Notes: a model not told the origin generated them from the letters alone. A stretch of DNA of 64,000 bases from Terana coerulea (GCA_024811115.1 JAKOGH010000695.1:80027-144026), one strand, 5' to 3'; counted from the stretch's first letter, positions 10,561 through 22,427 are shown. Numbers and translations: made by a program.

Positions 10561-13430
10561 GGGCCAATACAACGATGGCCATAGCGGTACTCCTTCGATG
10601 CATGTAAGTAGAGAATCCGTACTAGGGCCAATTCCGGAGGTACCTATACTGATAGTCAATACCCCGGTGTGCAGGCTATGCCGAGGCGTGTCGACACAAC
10701 AGAAGCGCATGTGATGCGCGCTCAATCAACAAGTTGAGGGCTAAGTGCGACAGTGATTTAGAATCAGAGACGGCAATGTGAATGGCTGGACACCAGCTTG
10801 TGAAAGCAACGGCCATCTAAATAGTCAATTGAGTTGTATGAGCAATTCAGGGGTGTAAGAATGAGTAGCACGGCTTACTGATGAGTCCTTTACTGTACTC
10901 CTGACTTCAAGTTGAAAGGCTTCTATTGGACAACCAGGCAGTAAATAAAGCGAATAACGGTCGGCAGACGTCAGTGCGTACCATTAAACGAGCGGTGCGT
11001 GCAAGAGTGAATTACTTATCTACTTAAAGACCTAAATCAAGCCGGTAAGTAACAACTCCACAGCATGTACTTGCGAGAAACTCACAAGTACTCGGGCCGA
11101 AACACAATGAGCGACACATTGTCGAAGGCGGAGGGATCACAGCGGTGAGCACAGCACGTTGGCAGTGCAGGTAGAGGGGATGCCGGAGAGTAGGGGAGGA
11201 GGAGAGGGAGGAGAGAAGGGCGGGTAAGGAAAAGAGAGGAGTAGGAGGACGAGGAGGACGAGGAAGCTCGAGAGCTGGGGATTTGAGCACCCTCTGCGTC
11301 TGTCTTTATACCTTCCCTGCTGCTCTGCCGGCATCTTATCCCCGGAATCCAAGTCGCCCTAAGCCCTCCCGTCGTCACAAAGATCTGTCAGCCTGTCGAC
11401 ATCCTTGCCGGAGTGCGACAAAACGCGGAAAGAGCCCAGCGAACCGGGCTCATTTCGCGATGTCGTAACACTCTAGTGCGTTTGATGGACTGATGGTTGT
11501 CCTTGATGCTCACTTGGTGGGCGCGGTGTCTTGGAATAACCCTTCGGCGACCTTTCCTCGACGAGGATGTCATCCGTGAACGCATCCAGAGGAGTCTAGA
11601 AGGAAACGGGAAAAAGTGGGGGTGGCCTGGTCGCAAAGCGTGAGACGCACCTGTCTCTAGCGCATCCCCTCCATCTGATCCTCCCCTCGGCAATGTATGG
11701 GCCCTCCTCTCCCCGTCCTCACGCAAACCTGCATCTGAGCACAGAAATACACTCAGCGTGCATACTCTGCATACAATTCAGTCGGGAATACCAGTCAAGT
11801 AGTACAAAATGTTCACGTACCGTATAAAACCGATGTACGAGTGTTCCTGGGCCTGAATCCTTTGTGAAACAGAGAGGTTAGTTGAGCTGGTTGGCGGCAG
11901 GGAGCAGGACGCGTCGATGCACGACACCTTCCTGATTTGGCGAGATGTCTGGCTCCGGAGTCATTAGGCGCCTGTCCAGAGCGGGAGCCTGAATCGGCTC
12001 GAGCGTCGACGTCCGACACCGATGCTCGCCACGACCAGCAGCCCTCTTCTGCTGCCCGCCTGGAAATGCCGAGTGCACATTGCTGGAATGTTTTTCTTAT
12101 AGCTTTTCAACTCAAAACAGGTTTTCTCGCCGCAGAATAACTTTTCGGCGAGCGCACTGGTCCATCCTGATTCCTGCAGCCTCGCAGCCTGTGGTACTCG
12201 TCGCACGCACACGGGCCGCCATTCCATCTCACGCCGCGAAGCCGTCCTGCCCTCGCAAAGAGTGGTGCAGTGGCCGTCGACACTAGGTGGATTGCATTGC
12301 TAGCATGATGGGTTGCGCACATGTGGACGAGCTCGCCGGCAGCAAGTGCACGGTGAGGGTGCCAGAAGCTTTACTCATGTAAATGACTGATGTGATTGGA
12401 TGCATAGGTCTGCTTGGAGGCATGCGCGCTGTTTTGCCGTGGCCCGTTGCAACATTTGGTCATGCTAGCAACTGAGCGGTGCGGACCGGCGGTCGCTTGG
12501 CGTGGCTGTTGAAGTGCGGCGCGGCGTAAACGGTGGGCGGTCCATTGAACTGCGAAGCCGGCCGCCAAAGCTCTGGGCCTATCCAACGATGCATACTAGA
12601 TGTTCTGCGGGATGCCTGGGGTCTTTTGAGCATTGCATCTCTGTCACTGGCATTCTTGATGCCGTACACTGATCGCGCTGTGCGCACTGTATAATATCGG
12701 TAAGCCGTTCAACTCAACGGTCACATATCTGCGTGAATCTCAAAGACGACGCAGGTCTGGCGATTGTTCAAAGGGCTGAAAGGTGCCGACTGCTTTCCCG
12801 TCGTGTTCGGCAGTCAATGCGTCTCGGGATGTTTCCGTAAATCCAAGCAGGGTTACATTAGAAGATCTGTGACGGCATTGCTCAAGGCGAGACCGTAGGC
12901 TGGAGGATATTCCGCCTGTGATGGATGCATCGCTTCCGCGCTGCCCTCGCAACACTTCCGACGCTGTCACCCGCTGATGGACCCGGATGGTATCCACATC
13001 CGGGTACCTCACGCAAGCCGTCGGCATACATATTCATGTGGAGCCTGTGTTGCACAGACACCCGCCAGCTGAACTGCTTCATGGCGGCGCACTCGGTGGT
13101 GAGGGCTTTGATGGCCTTGGAGCTTACATGGGCCCTGGGCTTGGACTGTAACAGATGCACTGCGGCACTGGGAGCTGAACTTTATGGTGTGCCGTACGCC
13201 TCGGGCTAGTGAATCACACATCAACACTTGCTACGTGGAGTCCTCCAAGTTGCCGGCTCCTTGGCAAAACTCAACAATTTTTGGTCGTGTTTTGGACACT
13301 GTTGCGCACTGAAAGTGAGAAGAGCCGCGAGTTGCGAGCAGACAATGCTGGACAATATAAATAAAGAATGGTGCTGCCGTGGACTTTCCATGAGGCTACG
13401 CACCCATAGCGTGGCACCAACGGTTGACAC
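10561..13430. other. No gene recognised
   Basis: Many short ORFs on both strands, none with a recognisable domain. The longest (112 residues at 11388-11726, minus) is Arg/Ser-rich and unsupported. The only distinct object is the polypurine stretch listed separately. Confidence 0.4.
11193..11276 (+). repeat. Polypurine tract
   Basis: About 85 bases of almost uninterrupted A/G (gaggaggagagggaggagag and similar blocks), ending in aggacgaggaggacgagg. The opposite strand is polypyrimidine. Such tracts can be promoter elements or triplex-forming sequence; no gene start is evident next to it. Confidence 0.6.
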
Positions 13431-13432
13431 TA

Positions 13433-14008
13433 CAGTGCCTTGCATATGAAACGACAGTCGCCCAAATTTCTGCGGCTGTTTGTCCCGTACAAATAGAGCC
13501 TTATAAGGTAATGTTAACGGTCACATCAGTCACCGCTGTCGCTCCAGGCCAGCCTTGGGCTTGCCTCCGTGACAGACATAATATGTAAGGTTGTCTTATC
13601 CTTCTCATCCTTTACTTATGTAAGGTATGCTCTCTGTTCATTGCAGATTCTTTGCATTCAACGCGGCCTTACTGTGGTATCTCAACAGCGCTTGGAGAAG
13701 CTGGTGCCACCCGAGGCACAACTTGTCTCTCCAACATTAAGGACTACTCACACTGATACATGCATCTTAAGGGCCCTTGTAGCAGATACCTTGTAATACA
13801 GTATTTTCCTCGATGTGTGCTCGACCATCGTACTTACAAACGCTGTCGGATGAGTGGATCGCGTCTGTCACGGAGGCAAGCCCAAGGCTGGCCTGGAGCG
13901 ACGCGCGGTGACTGATGTGACCGTTAACATTACCTTATAAGGCTCTATTTGTACGGGACAAACAGCCGCAGAAATTTGGGCGACTGTCGTTTCATATGCA
14001 AGGCACTG
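13433..14008. mobile_element. Tc1/mariner-type foldback MITE, 576 bp
   Basis: The ends form an almost perfect inverted repeat of about 145 bp (13433-13577 with 13863-14008), starting CAGTGCCTTGCATATGAAAC. The arms differ only by a small change near 13540. A TA dinucleotide flanks each end (13431-13432 and 14009-14010), matching the TA target duplication of Tc1/mariner elements, whose termini often begin CAGT. The 285 bp loop contains a 75-codon ORF without a DDE motif, so the element is non-autonomous. The near identity of the arms suggests recent activity or conversion. Confidence 0.85.
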
Positions 14009-14010
14009 TA

Positions 14011-15244
14011 ACATTCAAGCTGTCACAAAATGCCCGGGTAAGGGAAACTCTCAGTATGTCCGAAGTATTCTATTGACCCAGTTATGAATCATCCTGACAA
14101 CTGCAATCAAGCCGATGAGGGTGAGAAGCGCCATCAGCGGCGACTGGAGACAAGATCAGACGAGAGGGCATGTGGCACACAGGGCTCCGCTTCGTCAAAA
14201 TACGTTGAGGACTCAGATTTGGAGTAGCTACGAGGCCTTCATTCAATGTGATGAATTCTGTGCTGTCTGACAAGAAAATGAATGCAAGAAGTGGGCAGAG
14301 CTATGGGCAGTGAGGAATACTTTGCGTGACAAAGAGCAGCTTTGTCGCACAAGGTGTTCCTTGCTGTCCGAGATCAGCGACCGATGCGGCTCTATCCCAG
14401 TGTGAACCTGTGCGAGGGGCACCATCCAGGGTTGATGAGACCAACAAGACCAACAGCGGCATCCAAGCTGAGTCCAGAGTGATGTCCGGTAGCATCAGAA
14501 TATCTGAGTGAATTTCTGGTGAAATTTGAAGTGAGATGTGGATCTGAGAATTTTTGCCGCCTCAGGCTGAGCCTGTCCTGCCTTCTCACTTTGCTCGCTG
14601 TCCACATTCATCTTGCTCACTGCCCTTGCAAATGCCTTTGTTTTATTTTCTGGCTATCTACTGATTTCCTCTACACTCCCTACTACCTATCTGCCACATA
14701 CCAGCCCAGCAAGACAACTTGAACACTCGCCTTTCAAGACCCTAGAAACCCTTTGAACAGGCCTGGATACGCCCAGTGGTCTGCCTGGAGATGGAATGTA
14801 GAGAGCAATGATTGGGCATGTGCACTGGAAGGCACCGAGAGACATTTCAGCCAAGGTACGCTCTCGATTTGGTGCTCTCGAGGCTCCTGTGGCTGACGAG
14901 CAAATAAGCGCCCGTTGTCGCGAGACACTGGTGTGCAAGCTGCTTCAAGTTGCAGGCCGGGAGGCAAGCCAGCCGCTGCAGCGCGCGAGGGCGCACGCAG
15001 CACGCAGCGTCGATGGACGATCGCGACTCAGAAGATGTCCCGATCTGGAGAAGACAATCAAGCACGACGCTTCGCCGTTGTGCCGCCGAGCAGGCTCGCA
15101 AGAGCCTGCGAGGCTGTCCATCGCGTTTGCGCTCAAAAGACTTGAATGACGGTAAGCAATCATTAGAGGATTTCATTGACTGCGCACTAAGAGCGGTTGA
15201 CAGAGGTATCTACGGGCATCAACGTGTCGCGAAGGAGTCAATCT
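14011..15244. other. No gene recognised
   Basis: Short unsupported ORFs on both strands (up to 113 residues at 14808-15149). No domain, promoter or repeat is seen. Confidence 0.4.
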
Positions 15245-16440
15245 GCGTTGACACGACATATCGCCGTCCGGAAATATGGGGTTCGGTGAGCTTCGTTCAC
15301 GGTCGTCTACAGAGCGCCGAGCTCATAGCATTTGATTCTAGCTCTGTCGCGCGAGCCGTTCACGTTGCTGCCGTAGATCGCGTCGCGTCGACGTTGCTGT
15401 GCCGCATGCGCATGGCTGGGCGTGCAGGGACACGGATGGTGTTGAGACGACAGATCGTCGTCCGGTGACCGGGGGTCTGGCGCTCTGGTGGTTGGAAGGC
15501 CGAACGGCCTTTGTGGCGTTGCGGGACTTGAAATGCCAGCCAGAGGTCAGTACGCGCTGTTTGTGTTACTGGTCGCAAGTACTCACGCCTCGTTGTCTGC
15601 AGTCAAGACAGACGCCGCCAACATTGCCGAAAGGGTGCAAAGGCCGGACATTCATTGAGACCAGTTCGACGTTCCACGACGGATCGCCGTCTGGCGGCCG
15701 AGACTGGGGGTAAGCCAGAGTATCTCAGTGCTGCAGCACCGATTTTTGACGTTCCACAACAGATCTTCTTCCGGCGAGCAGCGCGCGAGTGAAGCGCAGA
15801 GGAACGTCGCCCTGTCGCGATGCAGAGGGGCTGACGACGGCCGCGTTTGACGTTCCGCAACGGATCGCCGTCCGCCGACCGGGACGACAGAAGCCGAGGT
15901 CAGCCGCGATTAAACGTGCGTGAAGGGATCCAATCTGACTTGGCGTGGTCGACAGTCAGTCCGCAAGCCAAACGTGGTAAAAGCAAGCTTAGCCGTCCGA
16001 AACGGGAGCGCGAGAACCGAGAGCTTGCCAGCAGACGGTGCACACGGCGGAATTTCGACGTTCCGCAATAGATCTTCATCCGGCGAGCAGGACCAGGCAG
16101 CCTTGCCATGAACGGCGAGGGGTACTTCAGCCGTCTAGATTGACGGATGCACTTGAGTACTGAGAGGTGGGTTAAGGTTAGACCCATGTACGCGGCGAAA
16201 TTCAAAGTTCCACCCTAGATTTGCGTCCGGGAGTAGAACATGGCCCGGCGTTCAAGAGCCGGCAAGACAGTCCCAAGCCCCCTTAACTGGGAAGGCACGG
16301 GCGAGAGGCCGTACTGTCACCGAATTTTGAGGTGTCGCAACAGAACTTCATCCGGCGAGCAAGAGGCCACTTGTCTGTAGCTGCCACCAGCGAGATTTCG
16401 ACGTTTCACGACAGAACGTCGTCCCGCGGCCGAGACGGCC
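15245..16440 (+). repeat. Spaced array of a 35 bp degenerate motif
   Basis: A motif of the form gacgttccrcaacrgatcg followed by ycgtccggcgaccg recurs in the same orientation at 15668, 15748, 15849, 16057, 16204, 16329 and 16400. Weaker versions lie at about 15255 and 15445. Spacing is irregular (71-208 bp), so this is not a simple tandem array. The intervening sequence is not obviously repeated. It could be a series of protein-binding sites or the remains of an older tandem repeat. Confidence 0.6.
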
Positions 16441-16786
16441 GTGACCTGTTGGAATGGTAAGCCAGTCGCAAAGGCTGATAAACGGAGACCACCGCGTTCT
16501 GCGACAGACATGCGGCCCGTGAGCGAGACGCGGCCTGATGAAACAAGAGGAGAAACGGGGTCAGAACACCGGTACTGAGACCACGCCGAGACCACAGCAA
16601 GGACTTACTCGCATCGCACTCGCACGTCGCACTCGCAGCCAGCCCGGCGACAACGCTCAAGTCCTGCATTTGCATCAGATCCCGCCCGCCGCGCCGATAA
16701 CGCGTACCAGCCCAGAAAGGAACCTTACTGATAACTATACCCAATATTATGCCCTTTCTCGTCTTTTAAGATAACTCAAAATTCCC
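16441..16786. other. 3' flank of SLATT copy 2
   Basis: No gene is seen. The direct similarity with copy 1 begins only at about 16870, inside the last exon. Confidence 0.4.
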
Positions 16787-19346
16787 TCAGCAGCCCGAAC
16801 CTCTGTCCGTCCGTCCCGCAAATAGCCGCCCGAACGCGTCCCTCAGCCACACAGCCAACTCACACACTGTGCATGCCCATCCGCACCGCCGCCTTCTCGC
16901 TGTAGTGCCCCGGCATCGTCTGCGGCAGCGGCACCGCCAGGGCTGCGCCGCCGCCGCGTCGTGGTGCAGCGTCGGCACCATATGCTGCAGGCCGGTCTGA
17001 ATCGCGTGGGTGGCGCGCTCGGGGTCGTGCATGTACGCCGCCCCGCGGCTCCACATGTCCTTCACGACCTTCTCCAGCCCGCCCGACTCGTGGCCCATGA
17101 TCTCCTCGAACCGCGTGCGGTACCCGGCGACGGCCGCGTCCTGGTCCGGCCCCGTCAGGTGCCCGCGGTCCAGCACCGCCGCGTCCAGGTCCCGCACGAA
17201 GTTCTCCAGGTCCTTGCACCGCGCGATCGAGAACTCGGGCTCGCCCGACCCGCGCGCCTTCGCCAGGTACGACGCCGTGAGCGTCGACAGCCCGCCCAGC
17301 ACCGAGACCGCGATCGACGTCTGTGCTGCACGTGAGCGCCGCGGTCAGCACAACAGGGAGCAGACGGACGGACCTGACGCCCTGTCGTCGCAGCCGCGAC
17401 GCCCGTGGTCAGTGCGCCGAGCAGGACCTGGGCGCCGATCGCAAAGTTGAGCGACCAGCCCGTCGCGCGCGCTGCAAAGACCTGTCATTCAGCATACCAT
17501 CGCCTCCGCGCTAGACTTAATGACAAACGTACCTTTGAGCTTGGCTTTCTGCAGCTCCGCCTTTGCGTTGTCCAACGTCGGCTTCAGCCTGCCTTCCACA
17601 TTCCTTTCGCCATTCTGTTGAGAAAGAGAGAGAGAGCCGTCAGCGCTCTGCTCGCTTAGACTTCGAGGATATGGGTGCAATGCCTGACCGCTCCGCCCGT
17701 CTTAAGCCCACGATGGCGTCGCACGGCGACACGCAGGCAAAGCCTCGAGGACGGAGCACGCCAGGCTGGACAAGGAAGGGCTCAGAGCAATGCACGGGGG
17801 GCTCCAAATTTTCGATATCAGAGGCTGTGCACCACCACTCGACGGGAAGCTCCGGGCTGCTCCCGAAAGTGGACGCCTCCCGCAGCCAAATGAGATGGCC
17901 CGCCGGTATCCACAAGGCACAAGGACGTCCGTTGGAGATGCCCGCGCGCGTCCATTCCAGCTGTCCGCGTCACCCGCGCATCGCCAGGGTCCCCTCGTCA
18001 CCCGAGCACAGACCCGACCAAGGGTCCAGACAGCGTATGACCGCATTATGGGCGTCTGGGGGTCATCGAGGACGGACGGCACAGAAGGAACAGAGAAATG
18101 AATCTGGAACGGGAAGGACACTCACCGATGAGAGGTACGACTCGCCCATCGTGGACTTGCGCGACCCGCCGACGTTGAACTCCGGCACGGCTTCCCCACC
18201 GTAGCTCGTCGCGCGGCCGAGGCTGCGCGGGCGGACGTAGTCCGCGCCGGCGGCTGGCGCGTTGCCCGTCGCCGTCGACCCATGGCGCGAGAGGTGCCCG
18301 GTGAGACGATCCCGCGAGTGTCCACTCGCCCCGCCGTAGGTGCGTGAGCGTGCGTTCGGGGGCCGCTGCACGGGCGACTGTGTCGGGTCCGGGTACGGGC
18401 CCGCCATGGGCAGCGGCGACATCGTCGTGGGATATTCGTCGTGCTCGCGTTCGCGCGGCGTGGCGACGTGCAGCGAGAACGGGCGGCGGGGCGTGCTTGT
18501 GTGGCCCGCGGACATGGGAGAACGCGTCTGTTCGTCACCGGAGTAGCCTGGCGACGGCGAGCGCGTGAAACGGCGGCTGCTCTGCTGTCGCTCGACGGCG
18601 GCCTGAGAGGTTTCTGGCGGCGGGAAGTACGCCGACACGGGTTTCGGAGGAGGCGCGGGTGCGAGGCCGAGCGAGGAGCGTCTGGATTCTGGAAGGAGGA
18701 TGCCTGGCGTGGCAGGCTGCGCTGCCGGAGACGAGGGCGCGGCGTACTTGAACGTGGGTTCTATGGCGGGGAGCTGTATCTGGATGGACGGACCTGACCG
18801 TGCAGAGGTGGGACGCGACGACTCCGAGTCGCCTCTGGCTGGTGTGTGTGTTCTAGACGTAACAATATGATGAGCGGGTTGTGGTGGTGCGTCTTCTACA
18901 GGCTGAGGCGGCGTGCTGGGCTGAATGTTGACCGCAGGCACCTCGATGCGGCCATCGCTCGACCGTGCCTGTGGCTCAGCCCCACCAGAGGGACCTGACC
19001 GTGCAGAGGTAGGATGCGACGAGTCCGAGTCACCTCTGACGGATACTGGTACGTGGGCTGAATGCGTAGCTCGATGCTGAACAGGCTGCGACGACTCCGA
19101 GTCGCCTCTGGCTGGTACTAGTGTGTGGACTATATGCGTGGCTGCATGCTGAGCAGGCTGTAGTGGCGCCTGTTCAACAGGTTGTGACGGCGTGCTGGGC
19201 TGGATGTTGACCGCAGAGACCTGTATGTGGCCCTCGCTGGATTGTACCTGCGACTCTGCCCCGCTGCTCTCTGCGTCCCTCGAGCCCTCAGGCGATGGTG
19301 TATTCGTCCTGCTGCCGCTTGGCGACTCTTCGTGGTGGTAGTCCAT
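16787..19346 (-). CDS. SLATT-domain two-TM protein, copy 2
   Basis: Exons 19346-18126, 17960-17796, 17614-17533, 17471-17374 and 17320-16787 join in frame with GT-AG introns to give about 699 residues. Residues 1-400 are a Ser/Pro/Thr/Gln-rich, probably disordered region with two partial repeats around IQPSTP. A conserved GHLIWLREASTFG segment and the fungal SLATT domain follow: basic helix AELQKAKLKARATGW, membrane helix NFAIGAQVLLGALTTGVAAA, a turn GRQT, and a second helix SIAVSVLGGLSTLTASYLA followed by KARGSGEPEFS. SLATT proteins are thought to be membrane-perforating effectors in conflict and cell-death systems; here that is inferred. Relative to copy 1 one base is missing near 16941, which replaces the MPGHYSEKAA tail by an Arg/Cys-rich tail ending at 16787. 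The first exon, donor sites and SLATT domain are intact, so this copy could still work. Confidence 0.75.
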
Positions 19347-19689
19347 GTCGAGGTCGAGGTCGTCAAGGTCGTCAGGGATGGGAAGAGACGGGCGGGAAGG
19401 ATAAGACAGAGGGTGGCCGAGGGTGGCCGCCAGGTCGTCGTGATATAAAGGGCGGGGCCCCGCTAGCTTCCCCGACTCGCAACCATCATCTGATTATCCG
19501 AGCCAAAGCAGGCGCATGTGGATCTGTGGACACCAGGGCGGGGCCGTTTCCGCGCCGTTTTCGCACATTTGTTGCCAGTGGCTTCGGGTTCCATGCATCT
19601 GCCTCGAAACTTTTCGGCTGAGCGTTACGCTGCTGCTAGCGTGCAATAAGGTTCTGAACAAGGGGTGTGGGCCAAGCGCCGGAGAACGG
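19347..19689 (-). promoter_or_regulatory. 5' region of SLATT copy 2
   Basis: This matches 5134-5510 upstream of copy 1, including the GATATAAAG plus GC-box block at about 19441-19462. Copy 2 has a 10 bp tandem duplication of gagggtggcc at about 19410-19430 that copy 1 lacks. Confidence 0.4.
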
Positions 19690-21370
19690 GTATAACCCCA
19701 TATTAGGGGCCGTCGCCGATTGGCTGCTGATGGCGCATCAATTTCGACACTTGTCTGTGCTGGCTTGGTGGCGGCCGGCGACGACTTGAGCGCGTTCACT
19801 ACGACGTCCTCAGCAATATTTTTGGCGTGAAAGTGGCAGGTTCGTGAACACACCAAGGAGTATCAATGTCAGTTCAAAGCTTACTGAGCGGTCTAGTCCA
19901 AGACCGCTCACGGCAGCGTATGATGGCGGCGTCGCACCGCTTCAAGGACATTGACCGTGGAGTTGGGCACCCAGCGGATATAACTCTCTCTTTGGCCAAT
20001 AGCAGGGTTATGCAGGAGATCCAAAGTCTCCGGGTGTGGAGATGGGATCCTTCAACTCTCGGCCTAGACTTTCTCGCAAGGTTCGACAGCAGCCCCCGAT
20101 TCACACGTCCGCACCGGCAGCTCACTATTCTTAGGGACAGCCTTCGCTCTCGCCTTCCGCTTCGCTAAGCCGGGGACCTTCAATCTTCAGTTTTTACATA
20201 ACTCTGCCGTAGGGTCAGCTCGCCACGCCGTCTCCAGGGAGCGCAGACCCTGTACGGACAAGCACAATCACGTTACACTCTATCAGGACATATGTCCTGA
20301 TCTAGGGCCCTCCGCACTCGCGCTGCAGCACCGCTCAGGCGGTACAGTAGAGGACTTCCATGCATGTCCTTTCCCGGCGGATTCGCGCGCGGGGTCCCAG
20401 GCGCGGTACGGCCCACCAGCCAATACGCATCCAGCACCGTGACCGCTGCTCGTCTGGCGACTTGACGAGAAGATACCGGGCCGAGCGCTCGCGCGGGCTG
20501 TCCAGTGTCCCGAGTCCCGCGGTACGTACGTACGGCATCGCCAGCGTCGAGCGCGACGTCCGCCATCCCCCGCGCGTGCACGGTGCTGAGCGGGTGCATT
20601 GTGGAGGGGCTAGACGACGGCGCGTGACCGCCCCGACGCGCGTGCCTGGCGACGGACCCCTCCGCTCCCGCGATCTGCAGCGCGCTGGCGTGCCTCGCGG
20701 GGTGGCACCAGTGGCAGCTCCGCGATCGCAGCATATCGAGGCACGGGCGGGCGCGCTGGAGTCGAAACGGGCGGGCGCGGCCCCTGCCTGGGCCGAGCGG
20801 CCGAGCGGCGCTGCGAGTGCGGGGTTTGCAGGCGGGGTTTGCAGGGTGTGCTGGGCGGTACGGCTGGATTGAGGTTTCGTCGCTCACGGTGGGTGCCGCG
20901 CCCTTCCCGGAGTACACAGTTCTCGGAGATTATCAAGGGTGAGCACAGATTTTTAGCTTTTCGTGTCGATAGCGCTGATTTTGGTCTAGGCGTGACGGAA
21001 TAGGTGCAGAGAAAGGGTCTGATGCTAGCTCGTGACAACAGCAACAGTGCGAGCATAAAAATACAACCCAAGAGGTCGATGTGCGGGCTCGGAGGCCGTG
21101 ATGAATAAAAGGATTCAACATGCCCTTCAGATTCCCACGGTGCGCACTTTACCGCCCACGATCTCCGAGGCTATTCGCATCCCGAGCATGCCCAATGTCT
21201 TCGCCTGCGTCGCATCTTAGATAGACGAGGACGTGACGGCATTGGATGAAGTCGCGGAAGAAGACTGACATCAGTGCTTTTCTGATCTTTCACACAACTT
21301 TTACCTCCCCGAAATCACCATTTCCATCTGGATATATGCTCCACGCCGGCAATGGCTTCGAGGGCACTGC
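19690..21370 (-). repeat. Right arm of long diverged inverted repeat
   Basis: This is the reverse complement of about 550-2260. The order of the anchors is fully inverted: the gacgccgccatcatacg block at 19920-19960, the GC-rich middle at 20610-20900, gctcacccttgataatctcc at about 20925-20945 on the minus strand, gatgcgaatagcc at about 21170, and the tccagatgg block at about 21330. The arm abuts the 5' flank of SLATT copy 2. Confidence 0.7.
20282..20301. promoter_or_regulatory. Perfect 20 bp palindrome in right arm
   Basis: atcaggacatatgtcctgat is its own reverse complement. The other arm carries the same dyad at 1651-1672 with a changed centre, so it has been kept through the divergence of the arms. 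Confidence 0.4.
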
Positions 21371-22053
21371 GTCAATGATTGGCTGAACCGGAAGATCATG
21401 GGCGATGCACGCAAGTGGCCTGCCGAATGCTTCCAGCTTGCCGAGCCTCACGGCATCTCTGCAGTACGTGGTGGCAAAAGGTCTTGCACCGCATCATGGC
21501 TCATTGGAGTGAGTCTGCTTTAACTGTGCCTACGCTGCGACTGATGCAAGCCACAAAAGGAAGGGTGTTTGGTCCGTGAGCAGTGTAGATTTACCTGCAG
21601 CATGCTTTTATGCTCGTATTTCCAGATACGACTCGATCGAAGTCCGAGAACTTCAGAGATTTCATATAATGGAGATCCTTCATATGCTGGCGCGCGAGAC
21701 ATACATGGCCCCGAGCGTATCCAGGACCTAGTAGCTGTCTTACTCCATCTGAACGTGCCGTTCGACCCAGGGTTTCTTCCCAAACCAGGCCATTGATCTC
21801 TGCAAGAGTATGCGACTACACATGGCCGGTACGTCCAGCAATTCCTATCGACGCCCCCAAGCTCATCACGGATGATAGCATGTGGATGATGTGCAGCAGC
21901 CCGTGTGCCAGTGCGGCCTCAGGCTCAGGATGTTCAGCTTATTATCGTATATTTACTACTTACTCGGGGTGCCTTCGGTGGTCGAGCTCGGCAATGTTGC
22001 GCTGCTATTCGGCCTTCCGTCACGATTGCTGATATCCTTGAAGATGTGCAGTG
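21371..22053. other. No gene recognised
   Basis: Short ORFs without recognisable domains. Nothing else is seen. Confidence 0.4.
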
Positions 22054-22055
22054 TA

Positions 22056-22427
22056 CTGTACATTAATGACCTGACAGGGGCCGGTTGTGACTGTGACATT
22101 TTTGCAACGATCCGGATGAGCGGCGGCAGGGTCGAGGGCCTGTGACATGCTTCCAGAGACCGGTGGTGAGCAGGCTATCTGGAGCCAAGTTTGGTGTTTG
22201 CTCACCGTTATTTGGCTGTTATTGTGCAGTATCTACCATGAATACGCCGTTCGAGAGCGTTGAGTGGGAAAGAAGGCTCATTGCGCCACAGGCTCGAAAA
22301 TTTGGGGGTAAAGACTTATCTGTCACAAACCGGGCGGACCCCTCTGTGACCGGTGACAAAAACCCGGATAGCGGACAGGCGGGACCCCCTGTGACGTGTG
22401 ACACCCTGTCAGGTCATTAATGTACAG
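22056..22427. mobile_element. TA-flanked MITE, 372 bp
   Basis: The termini CTGTACATTAATGACCTGAC at 22056 and the exact inverse at 22404-22427 form a 24 bp perfect inverted repeat, with TA on both sides (22054-22055 and 22428-22429). Just inside, both ends carry further related blocks (tgtgac, ccgg, gcgg). No ORF of note, so it is non-autonomous. The TA target site suggests mobilisation by a Tc1/mariner-pogo transposase. Confidence 0.8.

Noticed and set aside
15245..16440. Tandem minisatellite
   Set aside because: Only the 35 bp motif recurs; the spacing varies from 71 to 208 bp and the spacers are not alike.
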